A stretch of 64,000 nt of DNA from Caballeronia sp. INDeC2 (lineage in GTDB: Bacteria; Pseudomonadota; Gammaproteobacteria; Burkholderiales; Burkholderiaceae): NCBI RefSeq assembly GCF_023631325.1, contig NZ_JALQDG010000001.1, positions 93,402 through 157,401 on the forward strand, written 5' to 3'. Positions 36,353 to 46,863 of this stretch are shown piece after piece. The notes below the pieces were generated by a model. The model made no database searches, had not been told where the DNA came from, and saw nothing but the letters and a program-made list of their open reading frames with translations. A program made the position numbers and the translations under genes. Numbering within the stretch: position 1 is the stretch's first letter; every line of letters begins with the position of its first letter.

Positions 36353-36679
36353 ATGCTCATCACATTCAAAACTCCGGCCGCACCGGATGTCATGATGCTC
36401 GAAGACCTCGCGGAGTATCTGCTCGGCATCATCGGCAAGCAGCTCAACGAGCGGGGCGTCATCACACATGACGAACTGCCTTCGGCAATTCAGAAACTCG
36501 AAGCGGCCATCGTCACCGACAAGAAAGTGCGCGCCGAGCACGACGGCCATTTTCACGAAGGCGAGGAAGGCCACGAGCCGCACGAGATTCCCATCGGACT
36601 CGCGCAGCGCGCTTATCCGTTCCTGGACATGCTGCGCCTCGCGCAAAAGCACAACACGGACATTCTCTGGGGCGTCTGA
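36353..36679 (+). CDS. DUF1840 domain protein
   Basis: A 108-residue acidic cytoplasmic protein of a family found in betaproteobacteria, function unknown. It opens MLITFKTPAAPDVMMLEDLAEYLL, has a His/Glu-rich middle (EHDGHFHEGEEGHEPHE) that could bind metal, and ends with IGLAQRAYPFLDMLRLA and LWGV. The start at 36353 has AAGGA 8 bases before it. It has its own terminator. It diverges from argS. Confidence 0.88.
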   Translation: MLITFKTPAAPDVMMLEDLAEYLLGIIGKQLNERGVITHDELPSAIQKLEAAIVTDKKVRAEHDGHFHEGEEGHEPHEIPIGLAQRAYPFLDMLRLAQKHNTDILWGV

Positions 36680-36708
36680 TTCGCTTTCGAGAGCGCTGGA
36701 AAAACAAA

Positions 36709-36739
36709 AACCCGCATCGTCGCCGATGCGGGTTTTTTT
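36709..36739 (+). terminator. Intrinsic terminator of the DUF1840 gene
   Basis: CCCGCATCG (36711-36719) pairs with CGATGCGGG (36724-36732) around a 4-base loop, followed by seven T's. The five A's before the stem also allow action on the convergent small gene at 36782-36988. Confidence 0.9.
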
Positions 36740-36781
36740 CTTCCGATGAAACGTCTGACGGCGTAGTCGCGGTACTGCGTA

Positions 36782-36988
36782 TTACTGCGACTGGCCGCTT
36801 TCCGCCCCGGCGGGCTTCGCAGGCGTGCGCGGTTTTTTCGGCTTCTTCGGCTTCTTCTTGTGCTCCGACTGCGGCGGCGAGTACGAAGACGCCTGAGTGC
36901 TGCTCGCTTGCGCGAAAACAGCCGAACTCGACGTTGCGAGCAAGGCTGCGGCGAAAGCTACGGTTACGGCGGACGTCATCTTCTTCAT
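36782..36988 (-). CDS. Small exported Lys/Pro-rich protein
   Basis: A 68-residue protein with a signal peptide (MKKMTSAVTVAFAAALLATSSSAVFAQ) and a mature part of about 42 residues dominated by Ser, Lys and Pro (HKKKPKKPKKPRTPAKPAG). The start has GGAGAAA ahead. Strongly basic short periplasmic peptides like this may interact with envelope polymers or nucleic acid; there is no known function. It is a single gene between the DUF1840 terminator and metH. Confidence 0.7.
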   Translation of the reverse strand: MKKMTSAVTVAFAAALLATSSSAVFAQASSTQASSYSPPQSEHKKKPKKPKKPRTPAKPAGAESGQSQ

Positions 36989-37122
36989 GCGACTTTCTCC
37001 GTTGACGAAAAGAGTGCGTGGGCCGTCGTGGCGACGGCCTTTCGCGCTGACAAGTCTACGGAAACCAAAAATTTCCCGCCGGTTCCGTGCATATTCCCGT
37101 CATCACGCGCGCGATATGTTCT

Positions 37123-39840
37123 TCAACGCAGCGGCGCGAGCGCGCGTTCGGCATCGGCCGTTGAGAGCGCCATGCGTTCGGCATAGCTCGCGAGTTGATC
37201 GTCGCCGATCTTGCCCACGGAGAAGTACGTGCTGTCCGGATGCGCGATATAGAAACCCGACACGCTCGCGGCAGGCAGCATCGCGAGCGATTCGGTCACG
37301 CTCATGCCGATTTCGTCCGCCTGAAGCACTTCGAACATATCGCGCTTGACCAGGTGATCCGGGCACGCCGGATAGCCCGGCGCCGGACGAATGCCGACGT
37401 ACTTCTCCGCGATCAGCGCTTCGTTGTCGAGCGTTTCGTTCGACGCATAGCCCCACAATTCGCGGCGCACGCGCGCGTGCAGCGCTTCGGCGAACGCTTC
37501 AGCGAAACGATCGGCGAGCGCCTTGAGCATGATCGCGCTGTAGTCGTCGTGGTCGGCTTCGAACTGTTGTTCCTTCTTGTCGACGCCCAGGCCCGCCGTC
37601 ACCGCGAAGAGGCCGATGTAGTCCTTCACGCCCGAGTCCATCGGCGCGATGAAATCGGCGAGCGAGCGGTTCGGGCGCATCACGCCGTCGACGACCGGAC
37701 GCACGCTTTGCTGACGCAGATTGCGCCACGTCATCGCGACTTGCGAGCGCGATTCGTCCGTGTAGATCTCGATGTCGTCGTCGTTCACGGTGTTCGCGGG
37801 CAGCAGCATGACGACGCCGTTCGCCGTGAGCCAGCGGCCTTGAATCAGGCGCGAGAGCATCGATTTGCCATCGGAGAACACGCGCCGCGCCGATTCGCCG
37901 ACGATCTCGTCGTTGAGGATCGCCGGATACGGGCCCGCGAGATCCCACGTCTGGAAGAACGGGCCCCAGTCGATGTAATTCGCCAGTTCCGCGAGGTCAT
38001 AGTTCCTGAATACGCGCCGCCCGATGAAGGTCGGCTTCTTCGGCGCGTACGCGCTCCAGTCGATCTTCGTCTTGTTGGCGCGCGCCTCGTCGTACGTGAC
38101 CATCGGCTGCGCTTTGCGATTGGCGTGCTGCGTGCGGATGCGCTCGTAGTCGCTCTTCAGTTCGTCGAGATACTTCGTCGCGCCTTCGTCCGAGAGCAGG
38201 CTCGACGCAACGGACACCGAACGCGACGCATCCGGCACGTACACGACCGGCCCTTCGTAATGCGGCGCGATCTTCACGGCGGTATGCACGCGTGAAGTCG
38301 TCGCGCCGCCGATCAGCAAAGGCGTCTGCTTGCCGCGGAAATACTCGTCGCGCTGCATTTCCGATGCGACGTAAGCCATCTCTTCGAGACTCGGCGTGAT
38401 GAGGCCGGAAAGCCCGATGATGTCCGCGCCTTCTTCCTTCGCTTTCTGAAGGATGGTCGCGCACGGCACCATCACGCCCATGTTGACGACTTCGAAGTTG
38501 TTGCACTGGAGCACGACCGACACGATGTTCTTGCCGATGTCGTGCACATCGCCCTTCACGGTCGCGATGACGATCTTGCCCTTCGGCCGCACGTCCGCGC
38601 CGGCATCGGCGAGCCGCTTTTTCTCTTCTTCGATGAACGGAATCAGATGCGCGACCGCCTGCTTCATCACGCGCGCCGATTTCACGACTTGCGGCAGGAA
38701 CATCTTGCCCGCGCCGAACAGGTCGCCGACGATATTCATGCCGTCCATCAACGGCCCTTCGATGACGTTGATCGGACGGCCGCCGGCCTTCTCGATCTTC
38801 GCGCGCACTTCCTCAGTATCTTCGACGATGAAATTCGTGATGCCGTGCACGAGCGCATGCGACAAACGCGCCTCGACCGGCTGGTTGCGCCATTCGAGGT
38901 TCTCTTCCTTTTTTGCCGCGCCGGTCTTGAACTTGTCGGCGACTTCGAGAAGACGATCCGTGCCGTCCTCGCGGCGATTCAGCACGACGTCTTCGACTTT
39001 CTCGCGCAACTCCGGGTCGAGATCGGCATACACGCCGAGCTGGCCCGCGTTCACGATGCCCATGTCCATGCCCGCCTGAATCGCGTGATACAGGAACACG
39101 GTATGAATCGCCTCGCGCACGGGATCGTTGCCGCGAAACGAGAACGATACGTTCGACACGCCGCCGCTCACCTTCGCATGCGGCAGGTTCTGCTTGATCC
39201 AGCGCGTCGCATTGATGAAATCGACCGCATAGTTGTTGTGCTCTTCGATGCCCGTCGCGATTGCGAAGATGTTCGGATCGAAGATGATGTCCTCGGGCTC
39301 GAAGCCGACTTCGTTCACGAGGATGTCGTAAGAGCGCTTGCAGATTTCGGTCTTGCGCTGGAACGTGTCCGCCTGACCTTGCTCGTCGAACGCCATCACG
39401 ACCGATGCCGCGCCGTATCGGCGGATCAGCTTCGCGTGATGCCTGAACGCATCTTCGCCTTCCTTCAGCGAGATCGAGTTGACGATCGCCTTGCCTTGCA
39501 CGCACTTCAGGCCTGCTTCGATCACTTCCCATTTCGACGAGTCGATCATGATCGGCACGCGCGCGATGTCCGGCTCCGACGCGATCAGATTCAGAAAGCG
39601 CACCATTGCGGCTTTCGAATCGAGCATGGCTTCGTCCATGTTGATGTCGATGACCTGCGCGCCGTTTTCGACCTGCTGCCGCGCGACGGCGAGCGCTTCG
39701 TCGAACTGGCCGTTCAGGATCATGCGCGCGAACGCCTTCGAGCCGGTGACGTTCGTGCGCTCGCCGACGTTGATGAAGAGCGAGCCGTCGGTGACGTTGA
39801 ACGGTTCGAGGCCGGAGAGACGCATCGTGTGATCGGTCAT
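37123..39840 (-). CDS. metH: Methionine synthase, folate/B12/reactivation part (MetH C-terminal polypeptide)
   Basis: A 905-residue protein holding all of cobalamin-dependent methionine synthase except the homocysteine domain. Order: pterin-binding barrel ([16 protein letters not shown] near the start, [13 protein letters not shown] later), cobalamin cap, the B12 domain with the axial His in [10 protein letters not shown], and the C-terminal SAM reactivation domain ([27 protein letters not shown]). The start at 39840 has only a weak AGAGA. It lies 35 bp after the gene for the N-terminal part. Confidence 0.95.
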   Translation of the reverse strand: MTDHTMRLSGLEPFNVTDGSLFINVGERTNVTGSKAFARMILNGQFDEALAVARQQVENGAQVIDINMDEAMLDSKAAMVRFLNLIASEPDIARVPIMIDSSKWEVIEAGLKCVQGKAIVNSISLKEGEDAFRHHAKLIRRYGAASVVMAFDEQGQADTFQRKTEICKRSYDILVNEVGFEPEDIIFDPNIFAIATGIEEHNNYAVDFINATRWIKQNLPHAKVSGGVSNVSFSFRGNDPVREAIHTVFLYHAIQAGMDMGIVNAGQLGVYADLDPELREKVEDVVLNRREDGTDRLLEVADKFKTGAAKKEENLEWRNQPVEARLSHALVHGITNFIVEDTEEVRAKIEKAGGRPINVIEGPLMDGMNIVGDLFGAGKMFLPQVVKSARVMKQAVAHLIPFIEEEKKRLADAGADVRPKGKIVIATVKGDVHDIGKNIVSVVLQCNNFEVVNMGVMVPCATILQKAKEEGADIIGLSGLITPSLEEMAYVASEMQRDEYFRGKQTPLLIGGATTSRVHTAVKIAPHYEGPVVYVPDASRSVSVASSLLSDEGATKYLDELKSDYERIRTQHANRKAQPMVTYDEARANKTKIDWSAYAPKKPTFIGRRVFRNYDLAELANYIDWGPFFQTWDLAGPYPAILNDEIVGESARRVFSDGKSMLSRLIQGRWLTANGVVMLLPANTVNDDDIEIYTDESRSQVAMTWRNLRQQSVRPVVDGVMRPNRSLADFIAPMDSGVKDYIGLFAVTAGLGVDKKEQQFEADHDDYSAIMLKALADRFAEAFAEALHARVRRELWGYASNETLDNEALIAEKYVGIRPAPGYPACPDHLVKRDMFEVLQADEIGMSVTESLAMLPAASVSGFYIAHPDSTYFSVGKIGDDQLASYAERMALSTADAERALAPLR

Positions 39841-39875
39841 GTCTGTTATCTCTTGTTCGATGTCGGGCGCGCTGA

Positions 39876-40937
39876 TTACGCAACCTCGCGATATTGCGAC
39901 GGGAAGGCGCGCGGCTTCACTTCAGCGAGCGCTTTCGCGATTTGCGCGATGTGCTCCGGCGTCGTGCCGCAGCAGCCGCCCGCGATATTTACGAGCCCCG
40001 CCGTCGCGAATTCCTTCAGCAATCCCGACGTGACGTCCGGCGTTTCATCGAATCCCGTGTCGCTCATCGGATTCGGCAGGCCCGCGTTCGGATAGCAGGA
40101 GACGTAGGTGTCGCACAGCTTCGCCAGTTCGGCGATGTACGGGCGCATCAGCGCCGCGCCGAGCGCGCAGTTCAGGCCGAACGTGAGCGGCTTCGCATGA
40201 CGCAGCGAGTTCCAGAACGCTTCGACCGTTTGCCCGGACAGAATGCGGCCCGATGCATCGGTGACGGTGCCCGAGATCATGATCGGCACGAGTTCGCCGG
40301 TATCGTCGAAGAGTTGATCGAGCGCGAACAACGCGGCTTTCGCGTTCAATGTGTCGAAGATCGTTTCGACGAGAAACAGGTCGACGCCCGCATCGAGAAG
40401 CGCCTTCGCCTGTTCGTAGTACGCCTCGCGAAGTTCGTCGAAGGTGACGTTGCGCGCGCCCGGGTCGTTCACGTCGGGGGAAATGCTCGCGGTCTTCGGC
40501 GTCGGTCCGATCGCGCCCGCGACGAAGCGCGGTTTGTCCGGCGTCGAATACTTGTTGCAGGCTTCGCGCGCAAGCTTCGCCGATTCGATGTTCATCTCGG
40601 CGGCAAGGTCTTCCATGCCGTAATCGGCCTGCGCGACGCGCGTGGCGCCGAACGTGTTCGTTTCGAGGATATCGGCGCCCGCCGCCAGATACTGCTCGTG
40701 AATCTCGCGGATGACCTGCGGCTGCGTGATCGACAGCAACTCGTTGTTGCCCTTGATATCGCGGCCGTAGTCCTTGAAGCGCTCGCCGCGATACGCGGCT
40801 TCGTCGAGCTTGTAGCGCTGGATCATCGTGCCCATCGCGCCGTCGAGAATCAGGATGCGCTTTTGCAGCAGCGCGGGCAGCGCGGCGCCGCGCGTGTAGG
40901 CGCGCGCGAGGGCTTTCGGAAGGGCGTTCTGGGTCAT
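39876..40937 (-). CDS. Homocysteine-binding part of split methionine synthase (MetH N-terminal polypeptide)
   Basis: A 353-residue homocysteine S-methyltransferase-type barrel equal to the first module of MetH. Zinc ligands are visible in GLNCALGAA and [11 protein letters not shown]. It opens with [21 protein letters not shown], just as intact MetH does. A stop and 35 bp separate it from the rest of the enzyme, so two polypeptides must associate. The start at 40937 is after a TACAAT -10 element at 40976-40981. No cobalamin riboswitch is seen upstream. Confidence 0.93.
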   Translation of the reverse strand: MTQNALPKALARAYTRGAALPALLQKRILILDGAMGTMIQRYKLDEAAYRGERFKDYGRDIKGNNELLSITQPQVIREIHEQYLAAGADILETNTFGATRVAQADYGMEDLAAEMNIESAKLAREACNKYSTPDKPRFVAGAIGPTPKTASISPDVNDPGARNVTFDELREAYYEQAKALLDAGVDLFLVETIFDTLNAKAALFALDQLFDDTGELVPIMISGTVTDASGRILSGQTVEAFWNSLRHAKPLTFGLNCALGAALMRPYIAELAKLCDTYVSCYPNAGLPNPMSDTGFDETPDVTSGLLKEFATAGLVNIAGGCCGTTPEHIAQIAKALAEVKPRAFPSQYREVA

Positions 40938-41040
40938 GACGGACGAGGCCTGCACCAAGTGTGAATTAGCCTGACATTGTAGCCGCAGCGCGGGGCGGTC
41001 GCCTTTGGCGAACGGGCGCGCGCGGGCGCGATGCCGCGCA

Positions 41041-41073
41041 AAAAAGAACCCCGCCTGCAAGGGCGGGGTCTTT
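41041..41073 (-). terminator. Intrinsic terminator of the DUF3567 gene
   Basis: CCCCGCC and GGGCGGGG form the core of the stem, with A/T pairs outside it. On the minus strand it is followed by TTCTTTTTTG. It lies 85 bp beyond the DUF3567 stop and isolates metH from readthrough. Confidence 0.75.
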
Positions 41074-41158
41074 GGAGAAACGGCGGGTGTCGCCTGAACC
41101 GCGGGTCCGCGCGGCGGCGGGCGCGGACGGCGGCGAGCCGCCCGCGCGCGTGCATGCA

Positions 41159-41416
41159 TCAGTGGAGCACGACGGGTTGATTCATCAAGATATCGAACTG
41201 ACCGAGGAATTCGTCGACATCCTCGAGCGACGGTTCTTCCGCGATCAACTGTTGCACGTGCTCGCGAAACTTCGCGGCAAGCGCGCCGTCGATGAAAATC
41301 TCCCGCTGCGTGTTCTTGTCGACGATCTCGTAGCCGCCCGCCTTCATGGCGAGATGGTTGTCTTGCGGTGGGAATTCGACGACGCAGTAGTTGGGGCTGT
41401 TGTAGATCATTTGCAT
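41159..41416 (-). CDS. DUF3567 domain protein
   Basis: An 85-residue cytoplasmic protein of a small betaproteobacterial family without known function. It opens [18 protein letters not shown] and continues [32 protein letters not shown], ending QPVVLH. The ATG at 41416 has GGAGTG ahead; an in-frame start at 41452 lacks one. Single gene with its own terminator. Confidence 0.9.
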   Translation of the reverse strand: MQMIYNSPNYCVVEFPPQDNHLAMKAGGYEIVDKNTQREIFIDGALAAKFREHVQQLIAEEPSLEDVDEFLGQFDILMNQPVVLH

Positions 41417-41552
41417 GGCGACACTCCTTATTCCTTGTTTGCTCCGTGGCAATCCTGACGCTTAGTTGGAGCGACTGGGTTGGAATTCAAGGGGTGGCCT
41501 CGACGTGATGCCGGTTGTATCGAGGCTTACTTTTGCAGCAAAAGCAGGAGAG

Positions 41553-42341
41553 TTACGTGGAATCGCGAATAAAAGCCGCCAGTAATGCGGAAAAGCGTTG
41601 CGATTCCTCCACCGGTGGAAGGTGCGCCGCGTTGAGCAATTCGAATCGCGCGCCGGGCACCGTGTCCGCGACCACCTTCGAAGCAGCATGCGGCGTGCCA
41701 ACATCGTGCTCACCCGCAACGACGAGCGTGCGCTTGCTCACTGAGGCCAGTTCGTCTCGCGCGTCGAAACGGCTGACGGCCTCTGCAGCGCGTGCGAATC
41801 CTTCGGCGGGCGTGCGCGCGATCGTATCCCCGATTGGCTCGGCCACTTCGGGATGCGCCTTGCGGAATTCAGGCGTGAGCCAGCGTTCGAGCGTCGCATC
41901 CACGATACTCGCTGTCCCGCGTTCGCGCACGGAGGCTGCACGTTGCGCGAATGTCGGACGCGCGTCCTCGGGGATAAAGGCCGGCGCGCCCACGACCGTC
42001 AGCGATTCCACTTTTTCCGCATGGTTGATCGCGAGCTTTTGCGCGACCATGCCGCCGATCGACAGCCCGACCACATGCGCCGACGGCGCGCCCAGCTTGT
42101 CGAGCAGTTCGGCGAGATCGTCGGCGAGGTCGTCGATCGTGAATGGATCCGGCGAAACGGCCGTCTCGCCGTGACCGCGCAAGTCGTAGCGCAGCACGGT
42201 GAAGTCGTGGCGGAAATAACCGGCCATCTGATCCCAGACGGAGAGGTCGCCGGCAAGCTGATGGATGAAGACGAGCCAGGGGCCGCCGCCTTCGTTGTCG
42301 AGAACGTAGCGTGTGTCTATGCGATTGATCGTCAACTGCAT
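41553..42341 (-). CDS. Alpha/beta hydrolase, 3-oxoadipate enol-lactonase-like
   Basis: A 262-residue alpha/beta hydrolase. The oxyanion region is VFIHQLAGDLSVWD, the nucleophile elbow is VGLSIGGMVAQ (Ser), the acid is likely the Asp in VAGEHDVGTP, and the His is in LNAAHLPPVEE. The overall pattern (RYDLRGHGETAV, LDKLGAPSAHVVGLSIGG) is close to PcaD-type enol-lactone hydrolases, but no other protocatechuate genes are nearby, so the symbol is not given. The start at 42341 has GGAG ahead. Confidence 0.85.
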   Translation of the reverse strand: MQLTINRIDTRYVLDNEGGGPWLVFIHQLAGDLSVWDQMAGYFRHDFTVLRYDLRGHGETAVSPDPFTIDDLADDLAELLDKLGAPSAHVVGLSIGGMVAQKLAINHAEKVESLTVVGAPAFIPEDARPTFAQRAASVRERGTASIVDATLERWLTPEFRKAHPEVAEPIGDTIARTPAEGFARAAEAVSRFDARDELASVSKRTLVVAGEHDVGTPHAASKVVADTVPGARFELLNAAHLPPVEESQRFSALLAAFIRDST

Positions 42342-42401
42342 ATCGGCTCCGTAAAGACTGCGGTTTGCGATGCTGTTTCCGATGGACTGCATGTGCCCGC
42401 G

Positions 42402-43586
42402 TTACGGTTTGCCCGACTCGGAGACTGCCGGTGCGGCGGGCGCGGATTCCTCAGACGCAGCTTGCGTGCCCGAGGCGGCAGCTTGTCCCGCCGTCGACGG
42501 CGGCGTGAAGTTGCCCGCCCAGAGCAGCTCGATTTGCATTCCGTTCGGCTCGGTTTGCAGAATCCGCACGGGCAGCCAGCCGATCGACGGCGCAAGCCAG
42601 ATGTCGAGCTTGCGGCGATCGCCTTCCTTGCGAGGCAAGCGCGTGAAATGTCGCGCGGTCGTGAAGCCGCCGCGCGCCTGCACGGTTTCGTCGCCCACGG
42701 TTTCGATCGGCCAGATCTCGTTGCTGTCGTTGTCCGCGACGCTGAATTGCCGCGTGACGCCCGGCTTGTACTTGTCCGGCGCGCCGCGCACGAGGCTCGC
42801 CAACTGCATGACCACGCTGAAGCGGTCCTGCGCGCCGTCCGCCAGCGGCTGGCTCTGCGGCGTTTTCGTGTAGACGATCTGCTTGGTCTCGCGATTGAAG
42901 ATGGCGATATCGGCGGCGCGGCGGCCGCGCTGCTCGGAATACTGTTCCGGCGCGATGCCGAAGCCGTCGATATGGCCCTTGCTCGAATACACATACGGAC
43001 CGACGAAAGGGAGCGGAATCGAAACGACCATTTCGTAATGCTGGCCGTCGTTGATCCAGTGGATCGTGCCCGTCTGGTTCATCATGCCGTTCACGAGCGT
43101 GTCGTAACGTAACTCGCCCGTGGGCGGAACACTGAACTTGTCGCCGGAGCCGGCGACGGGTTGCGATGCGGGCGATGGCGCTTGCGCTTGCGCTTGCGCG
43201 GGCGCGGACGCCTGCGCAGGCGCGTCCGGCTGAGGCGTCGCCGCGGTCGATACGGGAGCCGGAGCGGGAGCCGCTTTCGGTACGGGCGCGGGCGCGGCGG
43301 GCTTGGGCGGCGTCGGCACGGGAGCAGCCTGTTTGGCGGGCGTCGGCGCAGGCGGCGCAATCGGCTTGGGCGTCAGCAACTCCACCTGCACCGGCGGTGC
43401 TTCGGGCGGCGCGTTCGTCGGCTGCCGATTGTGCTCGATCCACCGCACCGCGCTCCAGTGCAGGCCGGCGACGATCAGCACGGCCAGCGCCCAGCGCCCC
43501 CAGCGTCGCGGGGTGGCGGATTCGGAAGCGGCATCGGGCGGTTCGCCCGACGCGGGGCGAGGACGGCGGAATGGAAACAGTGACAT
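42402..43586 (-). CDS. DUF3108 domain protein with a TonB-like N-terminus
   Basis: A 394-residue protein with a short cytoplasmic basic segment, one membrane helix (ALAVLIVAGLHWSAV), then about 100 residues of Pro/Ala repeats (KPIAPPAPTPAKQAAPVPTPPK and on) like the periplasm-spanning arm of TonB. The C-terminal DUF3108 domain (from about residue 150: ELRYDTLVNGMMNQTGTIHW...) is a lipocalin-like beta domain in related proteins. Function unknown; an envelope role is likely. It is followed by the hydrolase gene 60 bp downstream. Confidence 0.85.
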   Translation of the reverse strand: MSLFPFRRPRPASGEPPDAASESATPRRWGRWALAVLIVAGLHWSAVRWIEHNRQPTNAPPEAPPVQVELLTPKPIAPPAPTPAKQAAPVPTPPKPAAPAPVPKAAPAPAPVSTAATPQPDAPAQASAPAQAQAQAPSPASQPVAGSGDKFSVPPTGELRYDTLVNGMMNQTGTIHWINDGQHYEMVVSIPLPFVGPYVYSSKGHIDGFGIAPEQYSEQRGRRAADIAIFNRETKQIVYTKTPQSQPLADGAQDRFSVVMQLASLVRGAPDKYKPGVTRQFSVADNDSNEIWPIETVGDETVQARGGFTTARHFTRLPRKEGDRRKLDIWLAPSIGWLPVRILQTEPNGMQIELLWAGNFTPPSTAGQAAASGTQAASEESAPAAPAVSESGKP

Positions 43587-43681
43587 CGTTCAGGCGTGAA
43601 AGACGGCTATCGCGGATCAGGCGAAACGGGTATGACACGCGCGATGGAAGCGATGTTCCTTACCCGCATCGACGAGCGCGC

Positions 43682-44542
43682 TCAGCGTTCGCCCGCCTTG
43701 TAACCCAGTTCATACGACAGGCCGCCCGCGCATTCTCGCAGAGCGGAATCAATTTCACCGCCCCAGCGCGTATCGAACGTGCCTTCGTGCCCGAGCGCGA
43801 TGAGTCCGAGCGCGAGTTCGCCCGTCGAGTCGAAGACCGGCGTGCAGAACGCGTGGATCGTCGGCAGCAGCATGCCTTCGACGCGAGCCGCCCCATGCTC
43901 GCGCACCTCGGCGAGCAGCGGTTCGACATCGGCCATCGTCTGCTTCATGGCGGCGAGTTCGCGGTCGAGCATCGGCTGCGTCTTGCTGCGCGGCAGATAG
44001 GCGGCGAAGAGCAGGCCGGTCGCGGACGAGAGCAGCGGCATCACGTCGCCGAGCTTGAGCGACGCCTTCGCCGGATGACTCGATTCCATCCAGTGCACGA
44101 CCGTCGGCCCCTGATTGCCCCACACGGCGATGCCGACGGTCTGATCGAGCCGGTCGCGCATGTCCGCGAGCGCGATGCGCGCGAGCCTCACGCCATCGAC
44201 GCGCGCCAGCCGCGCCAGCCCCATCTGCAACGCGAATCCGCCGAGCTCGTAGCGCCCCGACACCGGATCCTGCGACGCGACGCCGAGCCGCAAGAAACTC
44301 ACGAGATAGCGATGCGCCTTCGCCGGGCTCATGCCTGCACGCTGCGCGAGATCGCGTAGCATCATCGCGCGCGGCTCGTTGGTGAGCACGTCGAGCAGCC
44401 GGAAGCCGACTTCGATCGATTGGATGCCGGAGCGCGTTTTTTCCTCGGTGGCGTCGTGGGCGTCGAGGTTTTCTTCGTCGTCGGAAGCAGCGGATCGGGT
44501 CGATTGCATGAAGCGCGAAAGCACAGGCAGGGGATTCACCAT
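43682..44542 (-). CDS. IclR family transcriptional regulator
   Basis: A regulator with an N-terminal winged helix (SIEVGFRLLDVL...LRDLAQRAGMSPAKAHRYLVSFLRLGV) and a C-terminal IclR ligand domain (LPLLSSATGLLFAAYLP, TPVFDSTGELALGLIALG). It diverges from the FAH-family gene with under 50 bp between them, so it probably controls that gene in response to an aromatic-acid-type effector. The start is uncertain: ATG at 44542 or 44509, neither with a good ribosome site. Confidence 0.87.
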   Translation of the reverse strand: MVNPLPVLSRFMQSTRSAASDDEENLDAHDATEEKTRSGIQSIEVGFRLLDVLTNEPRAMMLRDLAQRAGMSPAKAHRYLVSFLRLGVASQDPVSGRYELGGFALQMGLARLARVDGVRLARIALADMRDRLDQTVGIAVWGNQGPTVVHWMESSHPAKASLKLGDVMPLLSSATGLLFAAYLPRSKTQPMLDRELAAMKQTMADVEPLLAEVREHGAARVEGMLLPTIHAFCTPVFDSTGELALGLIALGHEGTFDTRWGGEIDSALRECAGGLSYELGYKAGER

Positions 44543-44591
44543 CGTAAAATAGATTTCCCTTAACGTCATCTCTGTCACCGACACCCGCTCT

Positions 44592-45578
44592 ATGAAACTT
44601 GCCACGCTGAAGGACGGCACGCGCGACGGCCAACTGATCGTCGTCTCGCGCGATCTGCGCACGGCGGCTATCGCCGATGGAATCGTATCGACGCTGCAAC
44701 GCGCGCTCGACGACTGGACCTTCTACGCGCCGCAACTCATGGACGTCTACGACGCGCTGAACGTCGGCCGCGCGCGCAACACGTTTCAGTTCGATCCGAA
44801 GGCCTGCATGGCGCCGCTGCCGCGCGCGTTCCAGTGGGCGGACGGTTCGGCGTACGTGAATCACGTCGAGCTCGTGCGAAAGGCGCGCAACGCGGAAATG
44901 CCGCCCGAATTCTGGACCGATCCGCTGATGTACCAGGGCGGCAGCGATGATTTCATCGGCCCGACCGACGACATCGTGTGCGCGACGGAATCGTATGGCA
45001 TCGACTTCGAGGCGGAAGTCGCCGTCATCACGTCCGACGTCCACATGGCCGCGATGCCCGACGAAGCGCTCCGCAGCGTGCGTTTGCTGATGCTCGTCAA
45101 CGACGTGTCGCTGCGCAATCTCATTCCCGCCGAACTGGCGAAGGGCTTCGGCTTCTTCCAGAGCAAGCCCGCGACCGCGTTTTCGCCCGTCGCCGTCACG
45201 CCCGACGAACTCGGCGACGCGTGGCGCGAAGGACGCGTGCATCGGCCGATGACCGTGCATTGGAACGGCAAGAAAGTCGGCCAGCCGGATTGCGGCACGG
45301 ACATGGTGTTCCATTTCGGGCAACTGATCGCGCACGCCGCGAAGACGCGCAACCTGCGCGCGGGCTCGATCGTCGGCTCAGGCACGATCTCGAACAAGGA
45401 CGCGAAGCGCGGCTACTGCTGCATCGCCGAGAAGCGGTGCCTGGAAACCATCGAGCATGGCGCGCCGCAGACGGACTTCATGAAGTTCGGCGACAGCGTG
45501 AAGATCGAGATGTTCGACGAAGACGGCAAGTCGATCTTCGGCGCGATCGATCAGGCGGTCGTGCAGCCGGAGCATTGA
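44592..45578 (+). CDS. Fumarylacetoacetate hydrolase family protein
   Basis: A 328-residue FAH-fold hydrolase or related C-C bond enzyme. Metal ligands are recognisable in YGIDFEAEVAVI (two Glu) and LVNDVSLRN (Asp), and GSGTISNKD is the typical late active-site loop. In tyrosine degradation this enzyme splits fumarylacetoacetate, and the IclR neighbour fits that. The isomerase gene (maiA) often next to it in relatives is absent here. FAH homologues also act on other acylpyruvates, so the substrate is not fixed. Confidence 0.88.
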   Translation: MKLATLKDGTRDGQLIVVSRDLRTAAIADGIVSTLQRALDDWTFYAPQLMDVYDALNVGRARNTFQFDPKACMAPLPRAFQWADGSAYVNHVELVRKARNAEMPPEFWTDPLMYQGGSDDFIGPTDDIVCATESYGIDFEAEVAVITSDVHMAAMPDEALRSVRLLMLVNDVSLRNLIPAELAKGFGFFQSKPATAFSPVAVTPDELGDAWREGRVHRPMTVHWNGKKVGQPDCGTDMVFHFGQLIAHAAKTRNLRAGSIVGSGTISNKDAKRGYCCIAEKRCLETIEHGAPQTDFMKFGDSVKIEMFDEDGKSIFGAIDQAVVQPEH

Positions 45579-45674
45579 ACGGGTTTAGCCCGATGCGGCG
45601 TGCGCAAGCCTCGCCTTACACTTTGCCGGGCTGCTTTCGCGCGGCGATAAAACGATCAAAAAAAGGAGACTTGG

Positions 45675-46844
45675 ATGGCGGCAGGCAAATGGAGGTTTTT
45701 CGCGGGCGCGGCGCTCACGCTCGCCGCGACGACAGCGGCATTCGCGCAAACCGCGCAGCATGTGAAGATCGGCCTCGTGCTGTCGCTCACGGGGCCGGCC
45801 GCGTCGCTCGGCATTCCCGCGCGCGATACCGTCGCGCTGCTGCCGAAGGAAATGGGCGGCAAGCCGGTCGATTACATCGTGCTCGACGACGCATCCGACA
45901 CCACGCAAGCCGTTCAGTCCACGAAGAAGCTCATCAGCGAGGATCAGGTCGATGCGATCATCGGCTCGTCGATCACGCCGAACTCGCTCGCGATGATCGA
46001 TGTGGTCGCGCAAGGCCAGACGCCGATGATCTCGCTCGCGTCGTCCTCGAAGATCATCGAGCCTGTCGACGACAAGCGCCGCTGGGTCTTCAAGACACCG
46101 CAAACCGACGCGATGATGGCCTCCGCGATCGCCGAGCACGCGAGCAATCACGGTGTGAAGACGCTCGCGTACATCGGACAGGCGGACGCGCTCGGCGAGA
46201 CTTTCTATGCCGAAGTCGCGAAGTTCGCGCAACTGCACAAGATCGAAGTGGTCGCGAACGAGCGCTTCAATCGCACCGACCCGAGCGTGACCGGGCAGAT
46301 TCTCAAGATTCTCGCGGCCAAGCCGGACGCGGTGGTCGTCGGCGCGGCCGGCACGCCCGCCGCGTTGCCGCCGAAGACGCTCGCGCAGCGCGGCTACAAG
46401 GGCCGTGTCTATCACAATCACGGCGTGGGCAATCGCGACTTCCTGCGCGTGTGCGGCGCGGATTGCAACGGCACGTTCCTGCCCGCGAGCCCGGTGCTCG
46501 TCGCCGCGCAGTTGCCCGACGATCATCCGGCCAAACGCCTCGCGCTCGAATACATCAAACTGTACGAAGCGAAGCAGGGCGCGGGCACGGTATCGGCATT
46601 CGGTTCGTATGCGTGGGACGCGGGCATGCTGCTCAATCGAGCGGTGCCGATCGCGCTGAAGGCGGGCGCGCCCGGCACGCCGGCATTCCGCGCCGCGCTG
46701 CGCGATGCGCTCGAAGGCACGAAGAATTTCTCCGACACCAACGGGCAGGTCAACATGTCGCCCAACGATCACATCGGCCTCGACCAGCGCGCGCGCGTGA
46801 TGGTCGAGATCCGCGACGGCAAGTGGCTCTATCAGCCGCGCTAA
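45675..46844 (+). CDS. Orphan branched-chain-amino-acid-type ABC binding protein
   Basis: A 389-residue periplasmic binding protein of the Leu/Ile/Val or amide-binding type (Peripla_BP_6). The signal peptide is about 24 residues ([18 protein letters not shown]). The mature start [18 protein letters not shown] is characteristic, as is [16 protein letters not shown]. It has AAAGGAGA ahead. There are no permease or ATPase genes around it; the ligand may be an aromatic or fatty acid given the catabolic neighbours on both sides. Confidence 0.9.
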   Translation: MAAGKWRFFAGAALTLAATTAAFAQTAQHVKIGLVLSLTGPAASLGIPARDTVALLPKEMGGKPVDYIVLDDASDTTQAVQSTKKLISEDQVDAIIGSSITPNSLAMIDVVAQGQTPMISLASSSKIIEPVDDKRRWVFKTPQTDAMMASAIAEHASNHGVKTLAYIGQADALGETFYAEVAKFAQLHKIEVVANERFNRTDPSVTGQILKILAAKPDAVVVGAAGTPAALPPKTLAQRGYKGRVYHNHGVGNRDFLRVCGADCNGTFLPASPVLVAAQLPDDHPAKRLALEYIKLYEAKQGAGTVSAFGSYAWDAGMLLNRAVPIALKAGAPGTPAFRAALRDALEGTKNFSDTNGQVNMSPNDHIGLDQRARVMVEIRDGKWLYQPR

Positions 46845-46863
46845 CCCTCGATTGAACAGGATC

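Noticed and set aside
40938..41040. Cobalamin or SAH riboswitch before split metH
   Set aside because: No B12-box or SAH-type core could be read, and the leader after the TACAAT element is only about 35 nt.
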